Below, piece by piece: positions 8,602 to 17,052 of a DNA stretch of 64,000 nt. Numbering within the stretch: the first letter of the stretch is position 1; the number at the start of each line of letters is the position of its first letter. The stretch is from Candidatus Nitrosothermus koennekei (GTDB taxonomy: Archaea; Thermoproteota; Nitrososphaeria; Nitrososphaerales; Nitrosocaldaceae): NCBI GenBank assembly GCA_013538715.1, contig JACAFH010000001.1, positions 1-64,000 of the forward strand. The letters are read 5' to 3'. Below the pieces are notes generated by a model. It was not told the origin of the DNA and made no database searches. It was given only the letters and a program-made list of their open reading frames with translations. The translations under genes and the position numbers were made by a program.

Positions 8602-10350
8602 ATGAAGTTTAATAATAAAACTGTAGTAATAACAGGAAGTGGTACTGGAATAGGACAAGCTATAGCAAAGAAGTTTGCAGAAGAGGGTGCTAATATAATA
8701 ATTATGGGTAGAAGAAGAGAACCATTAGAAAAGACAAAAGTCATACTAGAAGAGATAATAAAGAATGTTAAGAGTAACGCAAAAGTAAGAGTTTTTCCAG
8801 GCATAGATGTTAGTGACGAAGAAGGAATAAGATACATGTTCGAAACAATAAAAGAAGAGCTAAAGAGTGTAGATATATTAGTTAATAACGCTGGTGTATC
8901 AGGACCAGTCAAATCGTTTCCAGCACAACCATTTAATGAGTTTAAAGAATGTGTTGCAATACATCTAACTGGCACGTTCAGGACCAGTGTACATGCATTA
9001 AGATGTATGAAAGAAGGTAGTAAGATAATAACTATAGCAACATACTTTACAGAAGAAAGACCTTACGAACAACGTCCCTATAGGTTTAGAACCCCTTATA
9101 CAGCTGCTCAAGGCGCAAAAAATAGACTTGGTGAAGCATTAGCATGGGAATTAGTAAGTAAAGGAATAAGATCTATAGTAACCAATCCTGGCCCAGTGCA
9201 TTCTGATAGAATATACAAGACTGTATATCCAAAAGCCGCTGCCGAATTCCTACGAATAGGTGGTTTTCCTGGTTTAACAAGTAAAGAGATAGTTAAGATT
9301 GCAGAACATGCATTACCATTCTTAGGCGAAGATAATTTAGACGATGCTATAAAAAGAGTTGCGGAAGAGATAGTGAGAGAGAGGGGTACAAGTAATATAG
9401 ATGAGATAAAGAATATTGTAAAATCATGTTTAGATAAGATGCAAGAGATTGCTGAGAAGATTCAAAATAATACAAGTAAGATGATAGTAGACGAACAATT
9501 TCTTACACAAGAAGAGACTGCTGAGCTAGTGATAAATCTTGCAGATGATACCATAAGTAGATTGATTAATGGTAGAGTTATTCCTGCAGATAGAGTATTC
9601 TATCCAGTTAAACCGCTGATAGGATGTTATATTCCAAACAATAATAACGTAGAAGGAAAGTTTATTATAATAACTCTAGGAACCAATGAACCAAGATTTA
9701 TAAGCTTAGCAAAGAGGATAGTTGATAGATATAAGAGTAGAAACGCGAAATGTATAATGTTATTATCAAAAGATAACAATCCATCTATACTTGAAGAGTT
9801 AGATGTACATGCTCATATAATAGATCTTAGTGATGAGTCTAGTGTAAAGAGAATATTTAGTATAGCAGCAAAGAATTTTGGCGTGCCAGATCTAGTCATA
9901 CATATAACAGGGAATTATGATTATAACAGAGAGTTAAGTAGTTTAAGTAGAGATGAATGGGATGGTTTAGTTAATAGATATATAAATACACCCGCTCTCA
10001 TAAGTAAAGAAGCTATAAACATAATGGCCCCAGGAGCATTAGATGAACCATCTCTATATAAAGATAGCAAAGGCTCTATAATAATAATAGGACCAGATGC
10101 ACCAGTAGGGAAGAAGATCCATGGTGCAGTTAGAGCCAGATCAGAAGTATTTAAAGGAGCGTTGAGACCATTAGTCTCTACAATAAATCAAGAACTCAAG
10201 GAAGTACTTAATTCTAAGATAAGAGTATATCTATTATTTGCAGGTACCATAGATGGAAGAGAACCAAATGATGATAGAATGATAGATACTTGTATTGCAT
10301 TAACGAATAATCTCTTAAGCGAGGTTATATACTATCCTGATGAAGTCTAA
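8602..10350 (+). CDS. Tandem short-chain dehydrogenase resembling the N-terminal half of malonyl-CoA reductase
   Basis: A 582-residue protein with two successive Rossmann SDR units. The first (residues 1-330) has the TGSGTGIG cofactor loop at 11-18, NNAGVSG near 95 and a NPGPVHSDRI segment after the active site. The second (about 350-575) starts with a degenerate loop TLGTNEP and keeps the SDR strand order (IHITGNYDY). This two-unit layout and the PGP-x-x-SDRI segment recall the N-terminal half of Chloroflexus bifunctional malonyl-CoA reductase, which reduces malonate semialdehyde to 3-hydroxypropionate; that function is inference. The active-site Tyr is followed by Gln where Lys is expected (YTAAQ). 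I prefer the ATG at 8602 over one at 8563 because the Rossmann strand begins there. A U-rich tract follows the stop. Confidence 0.75.
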   Translation: MKFNNKTVVITGSGTGIGQAIAKKFAEEGANIIIMGRRREPLEKTKVILEEIIKNVKSNAKVRVFPGIDVSDEEGIRYMFETIKEELKSVDILVNNAGVSGPVKSFPAQPFNEFKECVAIHLTGTFRTSVHALRCMKEGSKIITIATYFTEERPYEQRPYRFRTPYTAAQGAKNRLGEALAWELVSKGIRSIVTNPGPVHSDRIYKTVYPKAAAEFLRIGGFPGLTSKEIVKIAEHALPFLGEDNLDDAIKRVAEEIVRERGTSNIDEIKNIVKSCLDKMQEIAEKIQNNTSKMIVDEQFLTQEETAELVINLADDTISRLINGRVIPADRVFYPVKPLIGCYIPNNNNVEGKFIIITLGTNEPRFISLAKRIVDRYKSRNAKCIMLLSKDNNPSILEELDVHAHIIDLSDESSVKRIFSIAAKNFGVPDLVIHITGNYDYNRELSSLSRDEWDGLVNRYINTPALISKEAINIMAPGALDEPSLYKDSKGSIIIIGPDAPVGKKIHGAVRARSEVFKGALRPLVSTINQELKEVLNSKIRVYLLFAGTIDGREPNDDRMIDTCIALTNNLLSEVIYYPDEV

Positions 10351-10355
10351 TTATG

Positions 10356-10361
10356 TTTTTT
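10356..10361 (+). terminator. U-rich terminator tract after the tandem SDR gene
   Basis: A run of six T residues begins 5 bp after the TAA stop of the SDR gene and before the promoter of the next gene. Archaeal transcription commonly stops at such U-tracts without a hairpin. Confidence 0.35.
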
Positions 10362-10403
10362 ACTAATACTCATAATTATAAGATATGATTTTTAGAATAA
10401 GAA

Positions 10404-10414
10404 GGTTTTAAATA
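10404..10414 (+). promoter_or_regulatory. TATA box for the siroheme reductase gene
   Basis: The sequence ggttttaaata is centred about 27 bp upstream of the ATG at 10437, the distance expected for an archaeal TATA box driving a leaderless mRNA. This supports the ATG at 10437 as the true start. Confidence 0.5.
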
Positions 10415-10436
10415 GAGTAGAGGAGTTCATAATCTC

Positions 10437-12221
10437 ATGAAACAGAGATTTAAAGAGCATATAAAGCAAGATAAGGAAGAATGGGGTTTGCCTGAAGAGG
10501 TAGAGAGTATAGAGGAGATGATAAGATTGTATAGAGCAGGTAAGATAAGCGATAACGAGTTTAGAAGATTTAGGTTACAATATGGGGCATATGGTGCTAG
10601 ATTGAATCAAGACTTTACAATGATGAGGATCAAAGTACCTGCTGGTATACTCTTTCCAGATCAATTGAGAAGACTAGCAAGTTTATCTGAAGCTTTCTCA
10701 ATAGGAAGTGTGCATGTCTCAACTAGGCAAAATATTCAGATGCATTGGATATATTTAGACGATGTCCCAGAGGTAGAGAGAGGTTTAGTTGAAGTTGGTT
10801 TAACAACGAGGGAATCTTGTGGAAATACTATTAGAAATATAGTAGTATCGCCATTTGCTGGCGTATGTAAGAAAGAACCGTTTGATGTTACACCATATGC
10901 AAAAGCGTTTGCAAAGTTCTTCTTACGTAATACCTTAAACCAAAACTTACCGAGAAAGTTCAAATTTAACTTTGCATGTTGTGAAGAACATAACCTTTCA
11001 AAGATAGCAGATATGGGTTTAGTACCTATAACTAAAGAAGAGAACGGTAAAATTGTTAGAGGATTTAGAGTATATCTAGGTGGAGGATTAGGACCAGCAT
11101 CATTCATAGCAGAATTGTTAGAAGAGTTTACTAATGAAGATCAATTGCTTCCAACAGCTATAGCAGTAATAAGACTATTTGATAGATTAGGAGATAGGAT
11201 TAATATGCATAGAAATAGAATGCGTTATCTTGTTCATGATATGGGTTTTAATAAATTTAAAGAATTGGTATTAAAAGAGAGGGAAATAGTTAACGCTACC
11301 AAATCTATCTATATGAAGTTAGATATTAAAGATATCGAAAAACCAACAAAGGGATTAATATCTATTAAACCTTTCAATGCTTCTAATGAGTATAAAAGAT
11401 GGTTTAATACAAATGTAGTTGAGCAGAAACAACAAGGTTACTATCTAGTCTTCATATCATTACAGATGGGAGATATAAGCGCTAATCAATTGAGAGAACT
11501 AGCAAGAGTAGTAGAAGAATTTTCAGGCGAGAATGCAATAATAACTACTCCACAACAAGGATTTGTAATAAGGTGGGTATTAGGTTCAGATCTACCTAAA
11601 TTATATAAACAATTATCATCAGTGGGTTTAGCAAAACCTGGAGCATTAAGTATAACATCGGCTGTAGCATGTGTAGGAACTACATCATGTAATCTAGCAA
11701 TAACTAATTCTCATAGATTAGGTAAGGAGATACAACAAAGATTACTTGAAAAAGGATTAGACAAAGATAAGGATTTAGAAGGAGTAACAATACACATAAG
11801 TGGTTGTCCAAACTCTTGTGGTCAGCATATGATAGGTACGTTAGGATTTTATGGTGGAGCATCAAGAGTTAATAACACATTGACACCTACATATAACATG
11901 CTTATAGGAGGAAGAATAGGAGAAGATGCAAGATTAGGAAGAGTGATTACAAGGGTACCAGCTAAACGTGTTATAGATGTTATACTTAAAATGATTAGTA
12001 TATACAAGTCAGAGAGAAACGATAAAGAAAAGTTTACTCAATGGATAGATAGGATTCTAGAAGGTAGAGGAAGTAATATAAAAGATGTAGAAGAACTTAG
12101 AAAGATTATCGAAGAGGAAGCGAAGATTCCAGACGCTGATATAGATGCAGATCTCTATCTAGATTATGGGAGCGATAATAAATTTACAGCAAAGACAGCA
12201 AGAGGTGAATGTGCTGCCTAA
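10437..12221 (+). CDS. Siroheme-dependent sulfite/nitrite reductase (ferredoxin type)
   Basis: Six-electron reductase of 594 residues with siroheme coupled to a [4Fe-4S] cluster. Ferredoxin-like half-domains and two sulfite-reductase catalytic domains can be followed in order: ISTRQNIQMHW-type segment (here VSTRQNIQMHW near 98), TTRESCGNTIRNI near 122, and the cluster motif ACVGTTSC (Cx5C) plus SGCPNSCG (Cx3C) in the last third. The family includes both NirA nitrite reductase and assimilatory sulfite reductase; the rhodanese gene overlapping its stop by 1 bp favours sulfur assimilation (inference). Length is normal. A TATA box 27 bp upstream indicates a leaderless transcript. Confidence 0.88.
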   Translation: MKQRFKEHIKQDKEEWGLPEEVESIEEMIRLYRAGKISDNEFRRFRLQYGAYGARLNQDFTMMRIKVPAGILFPDQLRRLASLSEAFSIGSVHVSTRQNIQMHWIYLDDVPEVERGLVEVGLTTRESCGNTIRNIVVSPFAGVCKKEPFDVTPYAKAFAKFFLRNTLNQNLPRKFKFNFACCEEHNLSKIADMGLVPITKEENGKIVRGFRVYLGGGLGPASFIAELLEEFTNEDQLLPTAIAVIRLFDRLGDRINMHRNRMRYLVHDMGFNKFKELVLKEREIVNATKSIYMKLDIKDIEKPTKGLISIKPFNASNEYKRWFNTNVVEQKQQGYYLVFISLQMGDISANQLRELARVVEEFSGENAIITTPQQGFVIRWVLGSDLPKLYKQLSSVGLAKPGALSITSAVACVGTTSCNLAITNSHRLGKEIQQRLLEKGLDKDKDLEGVTIHISGCPNSCGQHMIGTLGFYGGASRVNNTLTPTYNMLIGGRIGEDARLGRVITRVPAKRVIDVILKMISIYKSERNDKEKFTQWIDRILEGRGSNIKDVEELRKIIEEEAKIPDADIDADLYLDYGSDNKFTAKTARGECAA

Positions 12222-13006
12222 TGAGAAAGATTATAATAAAACCAAAGGAGTTACTTAATAAGTTAGACGAATATATAATAATAGATGCAAGAAAAGAAGA
12301 CGAATATAAAGAAGGACATATAATAAATGCTATATCATTACCATTAGCACGAGTGTTAGATGCGAAGGATCCCAATGAGTTAGCAGAAGTATTTAGAAGC
12401 GTAGGAGTAAGTAATGATGATAAAGTAGTTGTTTATGACGATATATTTGGTGCTATTGCAGCAAGAGTAGCATGGACATTAGAGTACATAGGTAATGATA
12501 ACGTCTCTCTCTTATCAGTGACATTTAGTAAATGGAAAAGTATGGGCTATAAGGTAGAGAAGAGAATAAGAAAGAGAAAAGAAGCAAAGAAATTTATAGT
12601 TAGAGTTAACGATGCTATACTCGCAACTGCGGATTATGTTAATGCTATATCTAAGACTAACAATAAGATATTGTTAGATAGTAGAGAGAGACTGAACTAT
12701 CTCGATGCACACATACCACATGCAATTAACATATCATGGAGAGCACTAGGTAATGAGGATAGCATCTTAAAATCCCCAGAAGAGCTAAGGAGGATGCTTA
12801 AGAATAGGAAGATAGATAGAGATAAAGAAATAATTACATATTGTGGAAGTGTAGGTACTTTGTCTGGATTAGCATACTACGCTCTTAAATATGCAGGTTA
12901 TGAAAATATAAAGTTATATGCTAAGAGTTTCAAAGAATGGAAGGCTTTACAGTTACCTATAGAAGAGTTTAAAAATGCTACTTACTGGGATCTTTCAGCA
13001 GAGTAG
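12221..13006 (+). CDS. Two-domain rhodanese sulfurtransferase
   Basis: Transfers sulfane sulfur from thiosulfate or mercaptopyruvate to an acceptor. Two rhodanese domains are visible: the N-terminal one has DARKEDEYKEGHI and an active-site loop beginning with Asp instead of Cys (VVYDDIFG), as is normal for the inactive half; the C-terminal one has LLDSRERLNYLDAHIPHAI and the catalytic loop YCGSVGT with Cys. The ATG at 12221 overlaps the stop of the reductase (TAATG), a coupling arrangement, and is preferred to the in-frame ATG at 12209. The product is 261 residues, cytosolic. It ends convergently with the thiD-thiN gene, overlapping by 29 bp. Confidence 0.88.
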   Translation: MRKIIIKPKELLNKLDEYIIIDARKEDEYKEGHIINAISLPLARVLDAKDPNELAEVFRSVGVSNDDKVVVYDDIFGAIAARVAWTLEYIGNDNVSLLSVTFSKWKSMGYKVEKRIRKRKEAKKFIVRVNDAILATADYVNAISKTNNKILLDSRERLNYLDAHIPHAINISWRALGNEDSILKSPEELRRMLKNRKIDRDKEIITYCGSVGTLSGLAYYALKYAGYENIKLYAKSFKEWKALQLPIEEFKNATYWDLSAE

Positions 13007-14273
13007 CTATCTTGCCTATTTTATTTACTACATCAATAGGATCTAATCCAAACACTATTATCATAGGTTCTTTTCCAAAATCTCCTTTATGATATACCAG
13101 ATCTGGTATATCTTTACCTATCTCTTTCATACCCCATTCTATACTTTTACCTTCCATATACTTTATATCTATAGGTTCTTTAGTTCGATCATAACCTTTT
13201 ATACTCATTCTTAATCTTTTTGCAAGTTCTATAATCTCATCATCATATCTAATGTTTATTGCAGATCTAAAATTCGAATACTTCATAGCAATACGTAATG
13301 CATTTGCTACATGTTTTGATGCATTGTTCTCTATGTATCCTGCTCTTGCATATTCACCAAACCTTACTATCCTACCTTTAACTGCTAAGAACTCATCGTT
13401 TAATGCATGAACAAGATTACTTTGTGACTCTGGTATCAATCTACTAAATCCTTCCATAGTCTCTAACATATCTATAGCTCTCTGTAATATATCCATCTTA
13501 GAATCTATTGGATGAAAAAGGGATGGAATAAGCAAACCCCTTCCTATCTTATAGGAATTATTTAAAGCATGTCTAGTATATGCATGTGCTATTTTAAATG
13601 CCTTAATTATATCAAATCCTTTTGCGATCTCAGCAGTTAATGCTGCAGAGAATATAGTACCAGCACCATGAAACATCTTCTCTATCTTACTACTGCTAAC
13701 CTCATAAAACTCTCCATCATATAATAGATCTACTGGTTTTGAAAGATGACCACCAGTTATTATTACTCGCTTTATTCCTTGATCAACCAATTTCTTTGCT
13801 GCTTCTTTAGCATTTGATACATCTTTTATCTTTATGCCTGTTAACATCTCAGTCTCTGTTATATTTGGAGTTATAACATATGCTAATTTTAATAGTTTAT
13901 TATATGAATCAAATGCGTCTTCTTTTAGTAATAATGCACCAGTACTAGCTTTTAATACAGGATCTATTATTATAGGTATATCTATATCTTTAAGATAATC
14001 TATAAAGAATTCCACTATATCTTTATCATATACCATGCCTATCTTTATAGCGTTTATGCTACTTATATCATCTAATATAGCATCTAATTGATCTTTTACC
14101 TCTTCTTTAGTAAGTGAGTGTATGCTTATTATATTTTGAGTATTTTGTGCTGTTAAAGCTGTTATTACACTTAATCCATATACTTTTAGATTAAAGAATA
14201 CGAGTAAATCTGACTGAATACCTGCACCACTCGATGTATCAGAACCTGCTATTGTTAAAGCCTTTATTATCAT
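12978..14273 (-). CDS. thiDN: Fused HMP/HMP-P kinase and thiamine-phosphate synthase (ThiD-ThiN)
   Basis: Makes thiamine phosphate: residues 1-255 are the ThiD kinase, with TIAGSDTSSGAGIQSDL at the start, DPVLKASTG, TPNITE and the C-terminal GAGTIFSAALTAEIA anion-hole loop; residues about 265-431 are a ThiN domain, an archaeal replacement for ThiE, with RFGEYARAGYIE and SNFRSAINIRYD. The ATG at 14273 follows an AT-rich promoter region. I searched the 194 bp upstream for the conserved cores of a TPP riboswitch (CTGAGA and related boxes) and saw none. Convergent overlap with the rhodanese gene is 29 bp. Confidence 0.92.
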   Translation of the reverse strand: MIIKALTIAGSDTSSGAGIQSDLLVFFNLKVYGLSVITALTAQNTQNIISIHSLTKEEVKDQLDAILDDISSINAIKIGMVYDKDIVEFFIDYLKDIDIPIIIDPVLKASTGALLLKEDAFDSYNKLLKLAYVITPNITETEMLTGIKIKDVSNAKEAAKKLVDQGIKRVIITGGHLSKPVDLLYDGEFYEVSSSKIEKMFHGAGTIFSAALTAEIAKGFDIIKAFKIAHAYTRHALNNSYKIGRGLLIPSLFHPIDSKMDILQRAIDMLETMEGFSRLIPESQSNLVHALNDEFLAVKGRIVRFGEYARAGYIENNASKHVANALRIAMKYSNFRSAINIRYDDEIIELAKRLRMSIKGYDRTKEPIDIKYMEGKSIEWGMKEIGKDIPDLVYHKGDFGKEPMIIVFGLDPIDVVNKIGKIATLLKDPSK

Positions 14274-14351
14274 TATGCGACTAATATTTTTTAGTATATA
14301 AAGTTTACTAAAACTATTTTAGTAATAATATAGATAAATTCTACATAAACT

Positions 14352-14366
14352 TTTTATTTATGGAAT
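14352..14366 (+). promoter_or_regulatory. TATA-like box in front of the GC-rich island
   Basis: The stretch tttttatttatgga lies about 25 bp before the C-rich block at 14387. The stretch before the membrane protein gene at 15024 (ttatatatttatgg) has the same form followed by a similar TGAGA-like downstream sequence. This suggests plus-strand transcription into the island, but no ORF follows. Confidence 0.3.
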
Positions 14367-14384
14367 GAGAGATTATAAGTAATA

Positions 14385-14441
14385 CGCCCAGCCACACCAG
14401 ACCAAGCCAATGCCCAAAGGGGAGGAGATTTTGTCCTCCCC
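14385..14441. ncRNA. Candidate structured RNA or terminator element (C-rich block plus hairpin)
   Basis: In an otherwise very AT-rich intergenic region, 14387-14415 holds CC doublets spaced about every five bases, and 14419-14441 is a perfect 8 bp inverted repeat, ggggagga and tcctcccc, with a 7-base loop. Read on the minus strand, the block is a series of GG runs (GGG, GG, GG, GG, GG, GGG) that could form a two-layer G-quadruplex, preceded by a strong hairpin. It lies between the end of the lrp gene and the promoter of thiDN. It may be the lrp terminator, a small plus-strand RNA behind the TATA-like box at 14352, or a thiDN leader; I cannot choose. Confidence 0.4.
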
Positions 14442-14467
14442 ATAACTAATAATCAAATATATCATCT

Positions 14468-14941
14468 TTATAAAATTCTAAAATCTTCTTTTACTACGTT
14501 TAAAGCGATATGAGTATTAGTCTTATTTACTCCTTCAATGTTATTAAGAGTCTTTACAAATCTATCAAGCTCCTCTATACTTTTAAACTTTGCTATAACA
14601 ATAGAATCACATATGCCAGTTGTATCATAAACTGCACATGTAGATTTCTGTTTTGATAAATACTCTTCTACCTTAAGTATAGAACTTCCATCTGCACTTA
14701 TCTCTATTATAGCTGTTATATCATATCCTAACATCTTATGATCTGTTATGATTGAGTAACTTTTGATATAACCTGCTGATTCTAATGCCTTAATTCTCTT
14801 AAGAATTGTAGTTGGCGATACATGTAAATTACTCGCTAGTTTATGATACGAGCGTTTAGAATTTGTAGCAAGTTCTTCTAGTATACGAATATCTAGTTGG
14901 TCAATATATTCTTCCATACATACTGGATATACATTCATCAT
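14468..14941 (-). CDS. Lrp/AsnC family transcriptional regulator
   Basis: Full-length regulator of 157 residues. The N-terminal helix-turn-helix is clear: DQLDIRILEELATNSKRSY, then HKLASNLHVSPTTILKRIKALE with the AGYIKSY wing. The C-terminal half is the RAM ligand domain (IIEISADG, CAVYDTTGICDSIVIAKF). An alternative start, MEEYIDQL, lies 24 bp downstream of the ATG at 14941. Immediately upstream (14952-14961) is a perfect 10 bp palindrome that could be an autoregulatory operator. It is divergent from a membrane protein gene with an 82 bp shared promoter region, so it may control that gene too (inference). Confidence 0.9.
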   Translation of the reverse strand: MMNVYPVCMEEYIDQLDIRILEELATNSKRSYHKLASNLHVSPTTILKRIKALESAGYIKSYSIITDHKMLGYDITAIIEISADGSSILKVEEYLSKQKSTCAVYDTTGICDSIVIAKFKSIEELDRFVKTLNNIEGVNKTNTHIALNVVKEDFRIL

Positions 14942-14951
14942 ATATTAGTTT

Positions 14952-14961
14952 TTGTATACAA
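14952..14961. promoter_or_regulatory. Palindromic putative Lrp operator
   Basis: TTGTATACAA is a perfect 10 bp palindrome 11 bp upstream of the lrp ATG and inside the divergent promoter region. Lrp-family proteins often bind short palindromes and regulate their own gene. A matching site is present at 45342-45351. Confidence 0.35.
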
Positions 14962-15023
14962 TTAGTCATTATAACAATGAAAAATTATATATTTATGGTG
15001 TGAGAAGATTATATTGGTGATAA

Positions 15024-15554
15024 ATGATGTATGAAACAACTAATGTAATGGGTTATATAAAATCTGGAATATTAGGCGGAATATTTGGTGCATGGGCTAT
15101 ATTTGGATTCATATTGTTAGTCGAATCATCTTTAGGGCTAGAGAGTGGAACATTATACAAAGTCATTGCATTGAGTTTAGGAAGCGATATAAATTCGGCC
15201 ATTTATTTAGGATTTATTGCACATATGACTGTTGGAAGTATTATAGGTATAATGTTTGGATTAGTGATTAGTAGATTTTTCCCTATGATGGATAAGAGAA
15301 TACTTGGATTAGGAATAATAGCTGGTATAATAACATTCTTGGTTTTATTTCTGCCTGTAACATATCTTCTTATAATACCCTCATTAGAAGAACTTAGTAA
15401 TATGCTTGATCAGCCCATGTTACTAAAGATGGTAGAAGGTTATACATTCATTGCAGGAGCATTGTCAATGCATATAATATATGGATTCATACTAGGACTG
15501 ATGCAGTATCTTGGTGTAGTAATAGTTCCTAAAGAAGCTCAATCACTCTCTTAA
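15024..15554 (+). CDS. Four-helix membrane protein of unknown function
   Basis: A 176-residue integral membrane protein with hydrophobic segments at about 13-36, 58-84, 93-119 and 143-166. Glycine-rich helices (SGILGGIFGAWAIFGF, HMTVGSIIGIMFGL) suggest tight packing. I do not recognise a family. It is divergent from the Lrp regulator and has a TATA-like stretch about 30 bp upstream of the ATG, so it may be an Lrp target. It overlaps serA convergently by 12 bp. Confidence 0.7.
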   Translation: MMYETTNVMGYIKSGILGGIFGAWAIFGFILLVESSLGLESGTLYKVIALSLGSDINSAIYLGFIAHMTVGSIIGIMFGLVISRFFPMMDKRILGLGIIAGIITFLVLFLPVTYLLIIPSLEELSNMLDQPMLLKMVEGYTFIAGALSMHIIYGFILGLMQYLGVVIVPKEAQSLS

Positions 15555-16463
15555 TTTCTGTATTATTTTTTCTGCTACTATTGTAGATGCTAATTCTTGT
15601 GCTTCTTTGGTTTGTGCACCTATATGAGGTGTGCATATAACGTTTGATAATCTGACTAGTTCAATATTTCTTGGAGGTTCTTCTTCAAATACATCTAATG
15701 CTGCACCTGCGATCATACCATCCTTTAATACATGATATAAAGCATCTTCATCTATAACTCCTCCTCTTGATGTATTTATAATATATGCACTCTTCTTCAT
15801 TAGCATAAGTTTATCTTTATTGAGCATATGTCTAGTTTGCTCAGTTAATGGAACATGTAGTGTTATGTAATCTGCATTCTTTAATAATGTATCTAAATCT
15901 GCTGTTATCATATTCGTCTCTCTAACAAACTCTTTATCTATCTGAACTACATCATAACCTATTAGATTCATACCTAGAGCTTTTGCTATCCTTCCAACCC
16001 TTTTACCTATCTTTCCTACTCCTATTATGCCTAGATATTTACCTTTAAGCTCATATCCTACTAGTTCTTTCTTAATCCATTTACCATTCTTCATACTAGT
16101 ATCTGCCTTAGTTATTCCTCTTGCTAATCCTATCATCAACCCTATTACTAACTCTGCAACAGAGCTCATAGCAGCTTCTTCAGCATTTATTACGCTAATT
16201 CCTTTCTCTTTAGCATACTTTACATCTATGTTATCCAATCCAACACCTACTCTTGCTATTATCTTTAGGTTACTAGCATCTATAACATCTCTTAAAACCT
16301 TTGTTCTACTTCTAACAATTAAAATGTCATAATCCTTAATTATTTTTAACAATTCTTCCTTCTCTATATCTGGTTTATATGTAACCTTTAATCCATTTCT
16401 ATCTAGTATCTCTATGCCTTTTTTATCTATCTCATCACTTACTATAACATTACTTATATTCAT
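15543..16463 (-). CDS. serA: D-3-phosphoglycerate dehydrogenase (short form)
   Basis: Oxidises 3-phosphoglycerate to 3-phosphohydroxypyruvate, the first step of serine synthesis. The 306-residue protein has RVGVGLDNID, the NAD loop GIIGVGKIGKRVG, NTSRGGVIDEDAL with the catalytic Arg, and CTPHIGAQT with the catalytic His. It stops after the substrate domain: the ACT regulatory domain of many bacterial SerA proteins is absent, as in other short archaeal forms, so serine feedback is not evident. A related hydroxyacid dehydrogenase (glyoxylate reductase) cannot be fully excluded. Confidence 0.85.
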   Translation of the reverse strand: MNISNVIVSDEIDKKGIEILDRNGLKVTYKPDIEKEELLKIIKDYDILIVRSRTKVLRDVIDASNLKIIARVGVGLDNIDVKYAKEKGISVINAEEAAMSSVAELVIGLMIGLARGITKADTSMKNGKWIKKELVGYELKGKYLGIIGVGKIGKRVGRIAKALGMNLIGYDVVQIDKEFVRETNMITADLDTLLKNADYITLHVPLTEQTRHMLNKDKLMLMKKSAYIINTSRGGVIDEDALYHVLKDGMIAGAALDVFEEEPPRNIELVRLSNVICTPHIGAQTKEAQELASTIVAEKIIQKLRE

Positions 16464-16580
16464 ATAAACACTAATTACAAAGGGATAATTAAACTTAACA
16501 ATACCATAAATGGGTAATAAAATTATTAGTAATCTTTATATAGTAAATTTATCTTTTAATTATTATTAAAAGGAAATAAA

Positions 16581-16973
16581 ATGACAAACTACATACTTAG
16601 AATATCAAAGAAGGAATGGATTCCTCTCGTCTTTGGGAATAGAGTATATTATACCTCTATGAAGAGACATTGGGAGGAGAATAGTAAGATACTCTTCATA
16701 AAGAAGAGTAAAGAAGGCGATTCTATAATAGGATATGGAGTTATAGATAGTATTATATCTTTAGAGGCGATGAATGGTGCTGAGAAGGAGATGTGTGTAG
16801 AGTTTGGTTGGGCTAAAAAACTTATCTTTAGGAAGATGATAAGATTTGAACCGCCTATACTTATCAATGATAGAGATATCTCATTATGGTTTAAGAGAAA
16901 CTCTCTTCTTCATGGTAAGTCAATAAGCGATGATTTATTTGAAGATATTCTAAATCTGCATATTAGTGAATAA
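16581..16973 (+). CDS. Hypothetical protein, possible PUA/EVE-like fold
   Basis: A 130-residue soluble protein. The pattern of an N-terminal strand with WIPLV, then KILFIKKSKEGDSIIGYGVI and a later RFEPPI strand resembles PUA-like (EVE/ASCH) domains, which bind RNA or modified nucleotides. The match is by pattern only. It is a monocistronic gene with an AT-rich promoter region upstream and the ATG following AAAGGAAAT. Confidence 0.45.
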   Translation: MTNYILRISKKEWIPLVFGNRVYYTSMKRHWEENSKILFIKKSKEGDSIIGYGVIDSIISLEAMNGAEKEMCVEFGWAKKLIFRKMIRFEPPILINDRDISLWFKRNSLLHGKSISDDLFEDILNLHISE

Positions 16974-17052
16974 TAATACTAATTATTATAATATGAGATT
17001 TACATATATAATAAATCAATTAAAAGATATATATCTAAATATAGTAAGATTA

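Noticed and set aside
14274-14384. TPP riboswitch upstream of thiDN
   Set aside because: The conserved TPP-box elements were not seen; only the unrelated GC-rich island is present further upstream.
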